Positions 49,849 to 63,000 of a stretch of 64,000 nt of DNA are shown piece by piece. A program made the translations under genes and the position numbers. Position 1 is the first letter of the stretch. Each line of letters opens with the position of its first letter. The stretch comes from Apostichopus japonicus (taxonomy: Eukaryota > Echinodermata > Holothuroidea > Aspidochirotida > Stichopodidae). The stretch spans positions 19,053,001 through 19,117,000 of the forward strand of contig NC_092568.1 in NCBI RefSeq assembly GCF_037975245.1, in the 5' to 3' direction. The notes below the pieces were generated by a model. It searched no databases and was not told where the DNA came from. It worked only from the letters and a program-made list of their open reading frames with translations.

Positions 49849-51661
49849 CAGGTGCGTATCCAGGGGGGGGGGGCGTTGGGGGCGCGCGCCCCCCAGGTAA
49901 GGAAAAGAGGAGAGAAAAAAAAGAGAAGAAAAAAGGGAAAAGGAGGGGAAAAAAGAAAAGGAGGAGAGGAAGGAAGGGAAAAGAAAAAGAAAAAAGAGAG
50001 AAAAGGGAGAAAAAGGAGGGAGCAGAAGATAGCCAAGACCTCGGGAAGAGAAAGATCCCTATTATATACACAGGGTAGCCAGTGACAGATCAAGGATTAC
50101 GGAGGGGGTGTGCGCCTCACCCTACCCCTTACCCCGACAACTCCATTTTTGACGTTCCGTTTTTCCTCTCTCACTAATGTACTTGAACTCGACCGAGTCG
50201 TCGGGGAACATAACGCATTTCGGGAAGGGGGCGACCGCCCCCCCGAGCAAATTTTCTTTATGACATCGCTAGTAATTTCAAAATAGACAATGCTTAGATG
50301 CAACTTACAAGGCCTGGGAAGTGTCATTTCCAGCGATCTGGGAGGCATTTTCGGCCAAAATTTTTCTTGTACGCTTCGCGCCAACTCATGGTGGCGCTTC
50401 GCTTAGATAGTTTGCCTACAGGCTTCGCCCTCCCTTGGCAATTACTCGCTACACGCCTGTTCGAATTTGTAAAGCAAAGAGCAGATATAACATCATATCA
50501 ATGAGCATTGAAATGCATGTTCCACGATGAACAGCCTCAAAAACTGTCAATGTGTGTAGTTAAAGGCGTAGGAGCCAGATTGGAGTTGGGGGCTGTAATG
50601 ACTTGCCCGAAAAAAAAAATTTTCGCGCGCAAAGCGCGCATTAGACATGTCGATGCCAATATCATATAGGCAAGATCGGTCATTACATTGTATGGCATCG
50701 TGTACCGCACGGTCCGTCAAAGTTGCACAGTATACCGCCGGATGCTAATGTAAACAACCAAATGTCTTATGTAGATGGAGAAAAAGCATACAGATCCATT
50801 TATGTCAAAACTCTCTTTTACAGTAGTAATGTCGGCCAAGCTTACAACTTTATTTCAATTACCAAGGAGATCATTTTAAGCTATTTATTGCTATTTATTT
50901 TTCTTTCAGTTGGTGCCCGAAAAAAATGGGAAAACAACTGGGGGGGGGGGCTGCAGCCCCCGCCTCCTACGGGACCTACGCCTATGAGTGAAGTGTTCGG
51001 TTTCGATATACCTGATATCGGAAATATCTGCTATTTTTCTGTTCCTTCAACCAAGTTTTGTAAAAGCCATTATAAGAGGTTGCAATATTTCTACACCAAT
51101 AAATTAACTGTGTCGGAATTTTCCAGAATTTCCTCACCAACATTCTTCATCATACTTTCCTCTACTCGTTCAATTTTCACCTGTCTGTTAGGGGTTCAAG
51201 GAGGTTTTTCTATATTGGTTGTCTATAGATTGAATTTTGTGCAACATTATGGGTATGTTTTCAAGTGATTTTATTCACGAGAAAAGGGAATTTTCAAATT
51301 CTCAACAAGTAATGGGCTTAAAACCTTCAAAAGTGGGGCTTTCGGATATTGTGGGCCGTGACGTAGAATAACCTACAAAAGCAATGATCCATAGGACATG
51401 CAATCAGGTCGAACATGATGTGTGACTGGTGACAATCTTCAAAAAGGTTATGGATGGAAAAAAACTTTTGGGAAATACTTGGTTCTCAGGCAAAAGTGTA
51501 CATCTGGTTGCTCATTTTCAAGCCCGAGAAGTGCCATTTCCGGTGATCTGGGGGTATCAAAACCAGAAATTTTCTTGTACGCTCCGCGCCAACCGATGGT
51601 GGTGCTCCGCTTAGATAGTAATTCGCGCCCCCCGGGTTAGAAAATCCTGGATACGCGCCTG
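49849..51661. mobile_element. Element nested in the hAT, CAGGtGCGTATCCAGG ends, 5-bp target duplication
   Basis: CAGGTGCGTATCCAGG starts at 49849 and its near-exact inverse CCTGGATACGCGCCTG ends at 51661. CTATT flanks both sides (49844-49848 and 51662-51666). Its ends resemble those of the 23431-25845 element (CAGG.GCG.ATCCAGG). The interior is a purine-rich tract, repeated end modules and another MITE; no protein. Confidence 0.8.
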
Positions 51662-52099
51662 CTATTACAGTACAGGCAGTTCTGAACCTTTCATTTATTT
51701 TTACTGGCGTAACGACGGTGCGGCCGTCCCGCCACTAAGTTGGAAAAGACCTCCAGCCCGTCGGAATTTCTACCATTCATACCCCTACTATAAGACCCTA
51801 GCTAGTAGCTATACCGCCCTGCATACACTTTGTAAGTTTAAAGTGCTATATGCTCTTCCGGTGCAGCTGTGAAGGACATGGGCGCGAGAAGGTAGAACAT
51901 CCATGACTAAAGATGGGATTCTTCAGTTCATGTAGTTATAAATGAAAAAATACTGAGTTCGCAGGAGGAAAGTGTACAACATCGTGGCCAAATTTTGCCC
52001 CGCAAGTGCCATTTCCAGCCATCTGGGCGGTTAGAAGATTCAAAAATTTTCTTGTACGCTCCGCGCCAACCGATGGTGGCGCTCCGCTTAGATAGTAAA
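50318..52099 (+). repeat. Three dispersed copies of a ~95-bp element-end module
   Basis: Copies at about 50318-50412, 51528-51619 and 52004-52099 share AAGTGCCATTTCC, TTTTCTTGTACGC, CGCGCCAAC and GCTTAGATAGT. Each can be read as a peptide like FLYAPRQPMVALRLDS, but the pattern fits shared transposon end sequence rather than a protein. Two copies sit just inside the right ends of the hAT and of the nested element. Confidence 0.8.
50562..50985. mobile_element. MITE with AGGCGTAGGA ends, second copy of the 11377 family
   Basis: AGGCGTAGGAGCCAG at the left, followed by GGGGGCTGTAATGACTTGCCCG, and GGGACCTACGCCTAT at the right, with GGCTGCAGCCCC inside. The left end matches the right end of 11377-11742 in inverse. 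It is the third nesting level, inside 49849-51661, inside the hAT. Confidence 0.7.
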
Positions 52100-53772
52100 T
52101 CGAACCCGTCAACAAAAATACCGTACCACTTTCAAATACCTTCCGACGGGCCTGATTTAAGGTCACCAGTGGCCAAAATATTAAAAGCGTACTCAACAAC
52201 TAAAGCTTTGGCGAATCTGATAGAAGAGTCATAGGTATCCCTCCATTTAGTTTTTGGTAGTTATGACTGAGATCAAAGGTCATATGTGGCCTTCATTCAA
52301 AAAACTTAAACCTTTTAAATACAAAAACTCAATAAGTCTAGCTTTGATTAATCTCATACTTGGTGTGTAGGTACCTATGGAATTTCTGTTGGTAGAGGTC
52401 AACAGAGGTCAAAGTAGTGAAATGTTGTAAATATGGTAACTCAATTTATCTATCTTTGATTACTATCATGTTTGATGTTGCTGCCTCTTGCTGAATTCTT
52501 GGTTGGCAGTGTTTATAGTGGATGTAAAAGATCTTTAGAGTTCAGTGGGTGTCAAAACATGAAAATCTTGTAAAACTTCAAACTGATTAAATTCACCTTA
52601 GGTGTATCTGGTACTTGATAAGTACATGCCACTCAAGTAGGTCTTGACTGATTTTGTTTTAGTGGAGGTCAAAGGTCGTGCGAGGAAAGCAGTGGTCAAA
52701 ATCTGAAAACTGTTGAACAGGCTTTATCGGGTGGTCAAGCTTTGATAAATCTAATACTTGGTAAATAGATGCCCATTACAGAAGTCTGTAGTTGGTACAG
52801 TTTTTCAGTAGACAGATTTTGTTCAATTTCAGTTCATGAAGGCAAACATGTTTATCATGCTGTAGAAAAGGCCAAACATTTAATCTTGAGTAGTGAATAC
52901 CAAGTAGACCATGAAATCTGTTTAACACTGCAAATTACTACAGTATTTGTTATCAGTGCAGTTTGAAGTGAAAAGGTCAAAGGTTATTCTTTTACAGCAC
53001 TGGTCTGAGAGAGTTGTCAGAGGTAGTCAATTTGTCTGAGATGTTTTCAGAGAAAGTTGATTTTTAGCTCAATTTGGTAAGGAAAATGTTGATGGCTTCA
53101 CAGTGCATCTATATGAAATCTCCACACATGATAGACTTGATATGCTGGATATTGGAAAAACTTTGGCATAGGATGGACATTTGAAGAACCTATCAGCTAT
53201 ATACTTGGTTTATGTGGTGTGTGTTAAAAATTTTCAGGCTTGGAATCACAAATCCTCCAGGCTTTCTGGTTAGTTCTTGTGAGTTGTGACAGCCAGCAGG
53301 GCTTTGTTTACAATGTGCTCTCTTGTGTTCAATAACAATTTAAACATTGACAGTTGTTGTAAAGAATGGTCATGAGTAGGCTGTAAACTGCTGTTCTCTT
53401 TGCCCCAGTTACAAAAGTTATTGAGCATATGTTACAAAATGACACAATAGAAGACGAAAGAAAAACTTAAGACAAGATTTAATTTGATATTTTATCAATT
53501 ATAATTTTTGCTTTCCAACATGTTTTGAGTTACAAATGAGACCCTAAATGAATATCATAGATATTTATGTATCAGGTTTAAACATGCCTCTGAAAAAAAT
53601 GATTTTAAATATAATTATTTAGTTTACAATGGCATAGTAAATAATGTAAAGGACCATGTGTACTTCAATAGCCTCTCTATGGAAGATCAATTACTTGTCC
53701 ACACAATATGTTTAATAGTTGTGCCTCTATCAGTGTATACAGCAAGTCCATTTACACAGAGATCAAATCTCT

Positions 53773-54030
53773 GCACTTCATCAAACGAAAGTGTCCCGGT
53801 GAGACCTCTACAACACTTCCACATCTACTATGATAATAACCAAGCACTTTCAATAAAGAAAACGTCCACTAAGAACTCGACAACAGTCCCATATACACAA
53901 TGATGTTATCTCAGCACTTTATCTGATGAAAGTGGTTGATGAATGTGCCCATTGAGCACTCTACTATCAGCAGTACGCATAGATACAACATGCATGTAAG
54001 CACTTACATCGATGAAAGTGGCCCCTAAAG
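53773..54030. repeat. Degenerate 70-bp tandem repeat, about four copies
   Basis: GCACTT blocks followed by a GATGAAAGTGG-type sequence start at 53773, 53844, 53914 and 54000. The array ends only about 20 bp from the POLA2 stop, so it probably lies in the POLA2 3' UTR. The DNA between 53000 and 53770 shows nothing further. Confidence 0.75.
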
Positions 54031-54051
54031 ACAGAGCATTGACTTAGTCCT

Positions 54052-57000
54052 TCAGATGCGCACAATTCTAGCAGCAGCTCTGTTTGTAATACTGGTGTCT
54101 GCCTTTTGTCCAGGCTGAATGACAAGCTCAGCAAAAGTACCCCCTCCTTGTCCTTTCGATAGCCTGCCTGGGTTTATGCACAGGGTGCCATCTATGTCCT
54201 AGAAGAAGAAGAAAAGGATCAATAGATCAAGTTAGTGTGATTCATGATATGATAAACCATAAAATATTACAACAATTGTAGCACCACAGTAACAAAAATG
54301 TACTTCATATCACAGTTTTGATTAATATAACATATGTAGCCCAGGTATATGTCTTTCACACAGAGTAGTAGTAGGATTCAGACAATAATGCCAGCTTACT
54401 TTGATAAAGTATCGCATATCCGACGGAGCTATGAAGACGTGAGGTTTGACTGTCAGACGAGCGTATTCCTCGTAGTGTGCGTAGTCTATGGGAACATCCT
54501 CGGGTGGTGGATGAACTGGGTAGAAGCTCTGTTGGGTGAAGATGTGTTTCATCAAACGACCCAGCCTGTCACCAGTCGTAGCAGTTCTGTTGAGAAAAAT
54601 ATTGCAAGGTTAAATGTCATCAGTATTGCCAACAACTTAAAGAGTTTTAAAAATATTTAAAACCTCCAAATGCGCTTTCCTAGAGGTTCTGAACAATAAA
54701 ATATTACTAACTGCAGGGAAATGCTTTCACCATGGATGTAAAATGGTAATTGAAGTTTGTACATGAGTGACCATTATTGGAGTATAGTATTGATGCCTTT
54801 TTGAAAAATTTAACATATTGAGAGTATGGACACATTTGATCAAATGTGACCACGTTTGGTCTTCATAGCATATTTTGTTGCAATCATTATCGTAAGGAAT
54901 CAAGACTAAAGTCACTCGGTTTCAAAAGCAAAATGACCCAAATAAATCTTACTTTCTGGTCTCCAAAATATAATTAAGAGATTAAAGAAACTTGTGGCAG
55001 CGAGTGGTGGATGGTAAGAAAGCATCCATAAACAAATGAGTGAGCTATGAGCACATTTTTCAACTTAGTGCATCTTTACATGATTAGACTTTACTCCCAT
55101 TGATAAGGGGGAAAAAATTGAGATTTTATTAATTACCCTGAAATTTCCTCTTTTCCAAGGTGCAAGAGAACATCTGTTGACGTTGCACCAAACACGATTC
55201 CATTAGCTGTGAAGGTAGATGGTTCCGATACAAAATGAAGTCTCTAGATAGAAACAGGGAGAGAGAGATATCATAAACCTCGTAGAAAATTTCCTTTTAA
55301 TTTCTTAAAGCATACTCCAGCAATAGTGTATAGGTCATGATTAACAGGTAAATGAAAAGTAATGAAAGAAGGTAATAATTGAACAAAAAAGAAGAAAAAA
55401 AGAAGAAAAAAGGAAGAAAAAAAAGAAGAAAAAAGAGAGAAAGCATTGAGGATCAATGTTGTTTATTTTATACACATTTCACAATGACTGCACACTCCAC
55501 CCCCCTCCCCCACCCTCCCCCACCCTCCCCCACCCTCCCCCACCCTCCCCCACATGATTCTACTGACTGGTAAAAATGACTCCTCTCCGCAATCAATTCA
55601 TTAATAAACTGACATGTGTTTACCCTTTCTACCTACCCTTGAAGTAAACTCTAACAGTGCAAACAGTGTTTAGGAAAGCTGCTGTTCTCAAAATGGACAT
55701 TGTCGGCAAAGGAGAGTTTGTGCCATAAATTATGCACTTTGTCAAAGGCTATGGCTTGGTCTGCTGATAAGATTTCTAGAATGTTTCTCCGCTATGGGGT
55801 GTTTACACATGTTTTGTGCATTAACTAGTTTCACATCATCTATCATTATGATCTAATTTTCAAACTGAAAACTTTGGAAATGCTTTTAATTAGGTACTAA
55901 TTTCCAGCTTCATCAGGAGACCGTTTGTCGTAAGATGATTGCCACATTCAGAAATTTTTGTGCCATTCATCAGGCTTGGGTTAGTAACCTGTCTCTTGGT
56001 CTGCAACCAAAAATCTTTTTTTTTCTTCATATTTTGCCTCAAGTTTTTCATACGTATTTCGTCATTGCAAGATAAATGAACTTAAAATCCACTGTTAGTC
56101 TGCTACTGTTCTTAAAACAAAGGCAATCGATTTTACCATTCAAAGTCTAAATGTTCTACATAGCAACCATCACCTACTGTACTGTTTGCCCTTCCTGTCT
56201 TCAGTGAGAATCTGAAAACTCTGTACAAAATTTATCTATGGAACAAAGACAAACATCTTTCAAAATTCCCTGAATGTGGGAAATTGGTGAAGTACCACCC
56301 ATATCATGTAGAGAATGCCTAATCTGGTTATAACCATTCATAAGAAGTATGATCGCCTAGCAACCTACTTCAGTCTTGCCACGAGGGAGATCATCAAATG
56401 GAGGTTGAGGATAGACAAAATCATGATGGACGTCCCGTAGTGAAGGTAGAACTACTAACTGTGTCCCGCTCCTGAGGATTAAAAATATTTTTACGTTGCA
56501 ATATTAGGACTAGAAAGGCAGAAACGTGTTTGCAGATTAAAGTCAATACAGTTAGTTGTATGAGTGATAGCAACGACAGGCATGCAGAGATATGTTAAAC
56601 AAGTTATGACTTTTTAAAGGAAATATTAAACTATCTTAACCTTTTGTAGCAGATGTTCCTATGGCCTGTCTAGTTTGCATTTCATCAGTTTTGTGTTTCA
56701 TCAGATTATAACAAAACGTTTACATAATAAAAGTCACAAAATACACAAATAAATAATTAAATATATTAAAGGGAATGAAAACTTGTTACTGTATAAAACA
56801 CATGAACAAACAAAGTTGTAGTATATTGTGTTGTTATCATTTAATTGTACGTATTATTGCACATTTGGCGCACCATGATACTTGGGGTCATTTCGGAGGT
56901 CAACTTATAAATGTGACATGTTGTTGTTGTTGAGTAGCTCGATTGTTTGCTTGGTTATTTCTGAATCTGGTCTCATTTGGCCCCAGAGTATCACTAAAGT

Positions 57001-60000
57001 CATGCTTCTTTTCCACTGGAACAAATTAAGTCATTCAGCAAGGTGGTAAAACCATCTTTTCAGCCTTCAAAAATATTCTTAAAGGGTGTAAAGACTCGCG
57101 CACAAAGAAACGTCTCATGCCGGTAATCTGACCTAGTTTCGAATGAGGTGTAACAGAAGTGTTAGAAACCACCATCCATCGCAGAAAATACACACACAGC
57201 TTACTACCATTGGTAATTAGATACTAGTGTACAGTCAATACATACAGCTACGGTCAATACCCACAACACAGTGTACATAGCAGTGTGGACATCTCAGGTC
57301 TAGATAAAAGATAAGGTATCACGTTTCATTACTGTCTGCATTTTGTAGCGACAAGAAGAAAACGTCATTTGCAAGCAACGGAAAGTTAACTTTTTCAGAG
57401 TGCGGAACACAGTTTGGAGTGCTTCAATGCCTTTAAGGTTTGACATTGAACATACTGTATGTACTAAAAAGGAACTACCTTTCCCAAATATGCAACACAG
57501 CCCTACAGAATACAACAGTGACTATGGATATACTCAACTATGGATGTATTCTTGCCTGGGTATGGTATCATGATTATCATTGGTTGGTTATACTTATACT
57601 TACCCTTCAGTGTTCTTGAGAATCTCTTGCATGCAACACAGGAATAGCTCTGGAAAAGTTTTATCAATGTTGCCACTCTACAGACAAGAGGAAAAGTGGA
57701 AAAGGTAATATCAATATTATTTACACATTTCACAAAAGGTAAGCTTGGTTATTTAAGTAATAAAACGAAATCAAAAATGCTAAGTTAACCATCAGGAAAC
57801 AATGGGATAATAACGAAAAATGATTTTCCATTGTATGTAACCAAACAATTGAAATGTATAGAAACTGTTTATTTTGGGGGGAACTATGAACATTTTCTAT
57901 TCTTGCTTTGTACAGGACTGTCATGAAATTACAGGCATGACATTTTCTCAGCAGGCTTAAGTAAAGTATAACGCACAGCTCTGTGACATCAGGGGAAGTA
58001 TCAAGGGTAACAGTATCATGCAATTTTGTTTTGAGGGTTCACATACTTAACAAAAATAACACTAACGCATAACACAAAGATACAGTAGAAATACAGTCCG
58101 ACAAAAGTGGACGACTTTAATTTTTTAACATTTAATGAATTTCAAATAATCCTCTTGTAAGAGCATATTCATCAACATTTTATTACTTACTGATATTTGC
58201 TCTTGATTACAGTCAACAAATGGTCCAAACTGTGTGAAAATAGATGACAAAGAGAAGAAATTTGAGCTGGATTTATTCCATAAACACATATGACTATATC
58301 ATGCAATTCTATAACTCAGTCCGAAAAATGGATCAGGAAGAAACTCCACATTCAGTACTCTTGAAAAATTGAAACCTGAAATGCTGCATTTTGAAACCCT
58401 TCGACAGATTTTGAAAGCATAGTTGAACCAAGTCAATCGATCGATCGATTCAAAACCCTCTAAAATTGAAATGAACGAACTGTTGAGCTTTTACCATAAG
58501 GAAAGCTTGATAAAATTCACAAAATGACAAAACCGTTGACAATTTGGTTCTAGAAACAATGAGGGAAGGACACATGCATGATTGTAAATCCCAGAGTAGT
58601 GAGATTGCGATGTTGTGTCCTCTCGTGATAAGTAAAATCCATCAGGGACCTGCTTGACCAGCAGCACTTATTTGGATCTTAGAATACAATTATTTCTAAC
58701 AAGAAAACTTTTATGTAAACTTTTTTTTTAAGTTTCTTCTAATCAAACTCTAATGATCTCTTCTTGTTGCCTTATGAAGAGCCAGAAAGACCGGATAATA
58801 GATACTTTTACCCTAGCCAGCGATCAGATAAGTGATTATTTGCCTAAATTACGCTTTAGTTTATTAGAAGATTCTGTTGACCCGGTTGTATTGAGAATTA
58901 AAATAAGCATACATGTGTTTAGAACCAGCAGCCATACCATTATACAGACATCTGGTGATTTGGTGTTGATTATCTGACACAGATCTTCCAGTGGTTCATA
59001 GCTCAAACTGTCTGAGGTCGTAAAAGGTCCTGCTGCCATGACAACATGGAGAGAGCCATGGTTAGATAAACTGGAGTCTATATCTTTAGGAGAAGATGGG
59101 CTCACTCCCTACAAGTATGGAAAACAAAGGAAAGTTCTTAATGGGGGTGACATTGGCTATGAGTAGAATGGTACTTGGTAATTGCTGTAATTATGGTGAA
59201 TAAGCTTTCTATCAAGGTGGGGTCTAGGGTTGGGGATGTGGAGGGGAGTGAAGGCACAACTTCAATTACACAAGGGAAATACCCTACTACAACAATCACA
59301 TAAAAAATATTTGGAAAAGTTTAACTTGTTTCAATTTGAAATCCAATCTATATTCTTGCAACAAACCTATTACCTGCTTACAACAAAAAGAACATGACTA
59401 AAAATCATATCGGTACTGTTAACCTTTTGCTACAAACATAGCCAACAAATTATCCACATGAACAGCCACTTGTTTATTTTGCAAGTATCCAGTGCTATGA
59501 TTACATTGTTGACCAACACTACAGGGAGATGTTAACTTGTGCAGCTCTTTTGTCCTGGTTTACAAGGATTATTTTAGAATCTTTTTAAATAAACTTAAGA
59601 GAATCACAGCTCTCCAGAATGTGCCGTATTTGTTCCCTTTTAAAATGTTAGTATGCTTGTCTTTAAGGGCAATAGTGATGTATGGGCATTAGTGATGGCC
59701 AAAATCTTACCTCATATATTTTTGACGCTACCATGTGACTTCCAGTACTGTTGATACCCTCAAGTGCAATTATTTGTCCCGGAAAGAGTGAATAATTGTT
59801 CACCTCGGTCAACTTCAACGGCACCCGTTTTCCGGCCGATGTCTCTACCGATCCCTCTAAGAGGACTGATTGCGGATTTAGCTTGCCAACACTATCGCAA
59901 CAAATCCTTCCCACCACAGATACTTTCTCCTGCAATAAATCAGGATATCATAGAAAACATATATATAGTTGATCCGATGTCACACAGCAAAAATGCTACT

Positions 60001-63000
60001 TACAACCCCCAAATTTCTGTGCGATCCCAATAATGTAAAGGAAAATTGACCCAAAAAGAAAATTATTTATGAAATGATACATGACAGGACAATGTAATGG
60101 AAAAGGAACTCAAGTACTGCACATGGGCAAAGCAAGATAGTTTTGCTGGTGGATGGAAGACGGACATCCATGTCACTGCGATCACCATAGCAACAGGAAA
60201 ATAAGGCATATATAGTAATGAGATTACCTGTAATGGAATAGCCACATGTGACAGCTCTTCAATGTTATACTTCTCCTGTAAATGTTGTGACATTTCTTCG
60301 ATCATATCGTTCAGAACTGGGAAAATGAAAATGGAATATCACAAAGGTGCACAACTGAAATATTCTGCATTAGTAATTACGAGAGCCAGATAGAGAGAAT
60401 GGTTGGATAAAAGGTCAGACAGAAACAAAATCCCACTATATTTATACCAACATTAAGCAATATTCAGGGTAAACTGGTAGGTTGCTCAGACCTAAGCTTT
60501 TAAAGGATCCTCATCATCCTGATTATTGGAAGAGTGTGGGCCGATTTTTAGCAGGACCTTGATTGAAATCTATCCAGTCCGTTGGCCCACCTATTGAGAA
60601 TAGGTGGGCTATGTGATTCCCTGTATACGTACACGCAAAAATATTCTTTCATGATCATATTTTCAAGATTATACAACCAAAAGGTGCTGTCAACTCTTCA
60701 AAAATGATTGTGCACGAAGTTAAAGGAAAATTCATAACTTTCATGAAAACTGAGTTCACATAGCATTTGCAGAAGTTGAAACCTGGCTGAGACTCATCCA
60801 TGACTTCATAAAGGATGATGCTAGGTACAAAACTAATTTTGATAGGTTTGCATTCTGTTAAATCACACCTATGCAAGCAGTCTAGATTGCATTGGCTATA
60901 ACACTTTTGTTTGCTGAGAAATGAATAATTAAAACCTCAGAGGAGCTTACAGTAGTCTGGTATACACACACCACTGTATCAGCTTCTCGGAAGGAATACA
61001 AAACTTATTAGACAAACAACAAATTTTTATTGCTTCAGATGTCATGTTTACAATGTACTACATATTTGCAGGTGTCAAATGCAGAGGTGGATGCCATCCA
61101 TGGGAGAGCTCCGTTGTTTGTAAAAATTTGAAAGAACATTTCTTGGGGCTTGAGTGAGTTAACTGTCCAAAAACAATGGATTGACATTTAGGCTTGAAAT
61201 CGAGGAACTTATTCCATCGTTGATTTGCTACAAATGGAGCATTCCAAATGCTGAGAATATTTTATAAAGTGAATACTATATAAAGCATAAAAAACATCTC
61301 GAGGACTCCAAATTTTCCTTAGTTTTTAAAGTATGACATATCAACAATAACATTCTTCTTAACAATCATCCTTGAATGCATCCTGACGATGAATACCGAT
61401 AGGATAAAGATTACCGTTCGTTTGTCACGGTCATGTGTTAAGGAAGGAAGTGCTTACTGTGAGCTTTCTCTGTCAGCTTCTGGTACATGTATTTATATTT
61501 GGTTTTGAGAACATTTTCAGTGTCGTACGCTGCCACCTCGCAATCCATCGTCTTAGATCCAGCCCACTGTGCAGCGCTCAGATTCCCAAACTTAGCGACG
61601 ACCTCTCCCTTGTTTCCTCTGATCCCGTACTTCTGAGAAGGTGTTGACCTATAGTATAAATATTTAGAGGTTGTTAAAGACACAAAATGTAGATAAAGTT
61701 GAATCGGTGATACAAATCAGAAACTGCTTGTCCCTTTCGTCTGAATTATCTTCAAAAGAAAAATTCACATCCGGCAATATTTTTATTCTTCACATGCTTC
61801 CCACATTTTTTAAGCAAATGAAATTCCAGAATTTGTCAAGACCTGTTCAAGATGAAAACATGGTTTGCTATGAAAAGCTTACAAATTTATGAGGACCTAA
61901 TGTTAAATTAGACTACCTAATGTATGATAGGCCTAAACATTTGTATACATACAGTATGTATTACAAAAACTATACAAACTCCTATCCTTTATAGTTTGTG
62001 GTGTGGAGGAAGTTCAACTTACCATGAAACCCACACATAGCATGCTGGAGCCTTTAACTTTTTAACCACGACTTGAGTAATACTGCTAAGTTAATCTTTT
62101 TCAAACACAATTGCTCATTTAAGTCACATCAAAGTGCACTACTAGCTCATATATCTGGAATAAAATCTAAACGTAAGGTTAGAAACCATGCTTTCGATAA
62201 ATTGCATGATGGCTAGGACGGAAATTTACAAGTCACAGGAGAGTATGCACAAGAGGAAGAAAGAAAAGGCTTTTTTTATAAAAAAGAAACTTTTCATGAG
62301 TAGTCATGATTAGCAGCAGCAGCTTTCATATGAGGGTTTTCCTTAATTTCCCAGACTAAACTTCAAGGACTTTATCATCCTAGAAAAAAAGATGTTACCT
62401 TTACTCAATTTTTCCTGATTTGAACTACTGCATGGGGAACCATATCTTTATAAAACTTACATTATAGGTGAGATCCCCCCTTGGGTATGTTTTCTCTTCT
62501 GGCTACTTTCTGGAGTTTTGAAGGTCCGGCGTTGTAGATTAGCCTGAAAAAAAAGATAGAACAGGATAAACATTGATTCACATAGGGTGAAGGAAAGAAT
62601 TAATCATCCACCATACCAAAAGTTGGTCTTCTAGAATTCCCCAAGTTGAAACTGCACAGTAAAAGAAAAGACAACCAAATATCCATTTGGCTTAGTGATG
62701 CCTTGCCTCATTTAGTATTTCGTTAACTTGATTTCACATGATCAGGAAGGTTCTTGAACTCGCTTCGATACTTTGACATTTCACATTTTGTCTTTTCTCG
62801 ACCTCAAATGACCTTTGACCTCCACAGAAATTGCCAGGATTATTTTACTTAAAAGCAAAACACATGCTCTAAGTTCACCCAAGCTTTACGCATGAAGTTA
62901 CTGTTCTTGCGACAAGTTCATACCTTGACCCCTGGTTACCTCAACTGACCTTTGAACTCTACAACAACCAAAAGGATTCCAGTAATTACTGAAAGTGGAT

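Larger units (their letters stand above)
48188..52154. mobile_element. hAT transposon, 3967 bp, with perfect 8-bp target duplication
   Basis: CAGGCCCGTCG starts at 48188 and its inverse CGACGGGCCTG ends at 52154. ATTTAAGG is duplicated exactly at 48180-48187 and 52155-52162. An 8-bp duplication and CAGG termini are hAT hallmarks. A second repeat, GTACGGTATTT, lies just inside both ends. It carries a transposase C-terminal fragment (48634-49263) and has itself been invaded by other elements (49849-51661). Confidence 0.93.
48150..53000 (+). repeat. Degenerate satellite with AGGTCAAAGGTCA motif, interrupted by a hAT element
   Basis: Units of about 130-150 bp share AGCTTTGATNAATCT-ATACTTGGT, then a GAGGTCAAAGGTCA block. 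The block is perfect at 48168-48180 and 52668-52680 (changed to AGGTCG at its end), with weaker copies near 52266, 52400, 52540 and 52974. The hAT element at 48188-52154 splits the array directly after the first block. A second array of the same family lies inverted at 62809-63340. Confidence 0.75.

Noticed and set aside
49852..50085. Lys/Arg/Glu-rich plus frame and its Phe/Ser-rich mirror
   Set aside because: They come from a purine-rich low-complexity tract inside a transposon.
50723..51268. 181-codon frame inside the nested elements
   Set aside because: It runs across a MITE end and a G/C run and matches no protein family; it is chance reading of repeat DNA.
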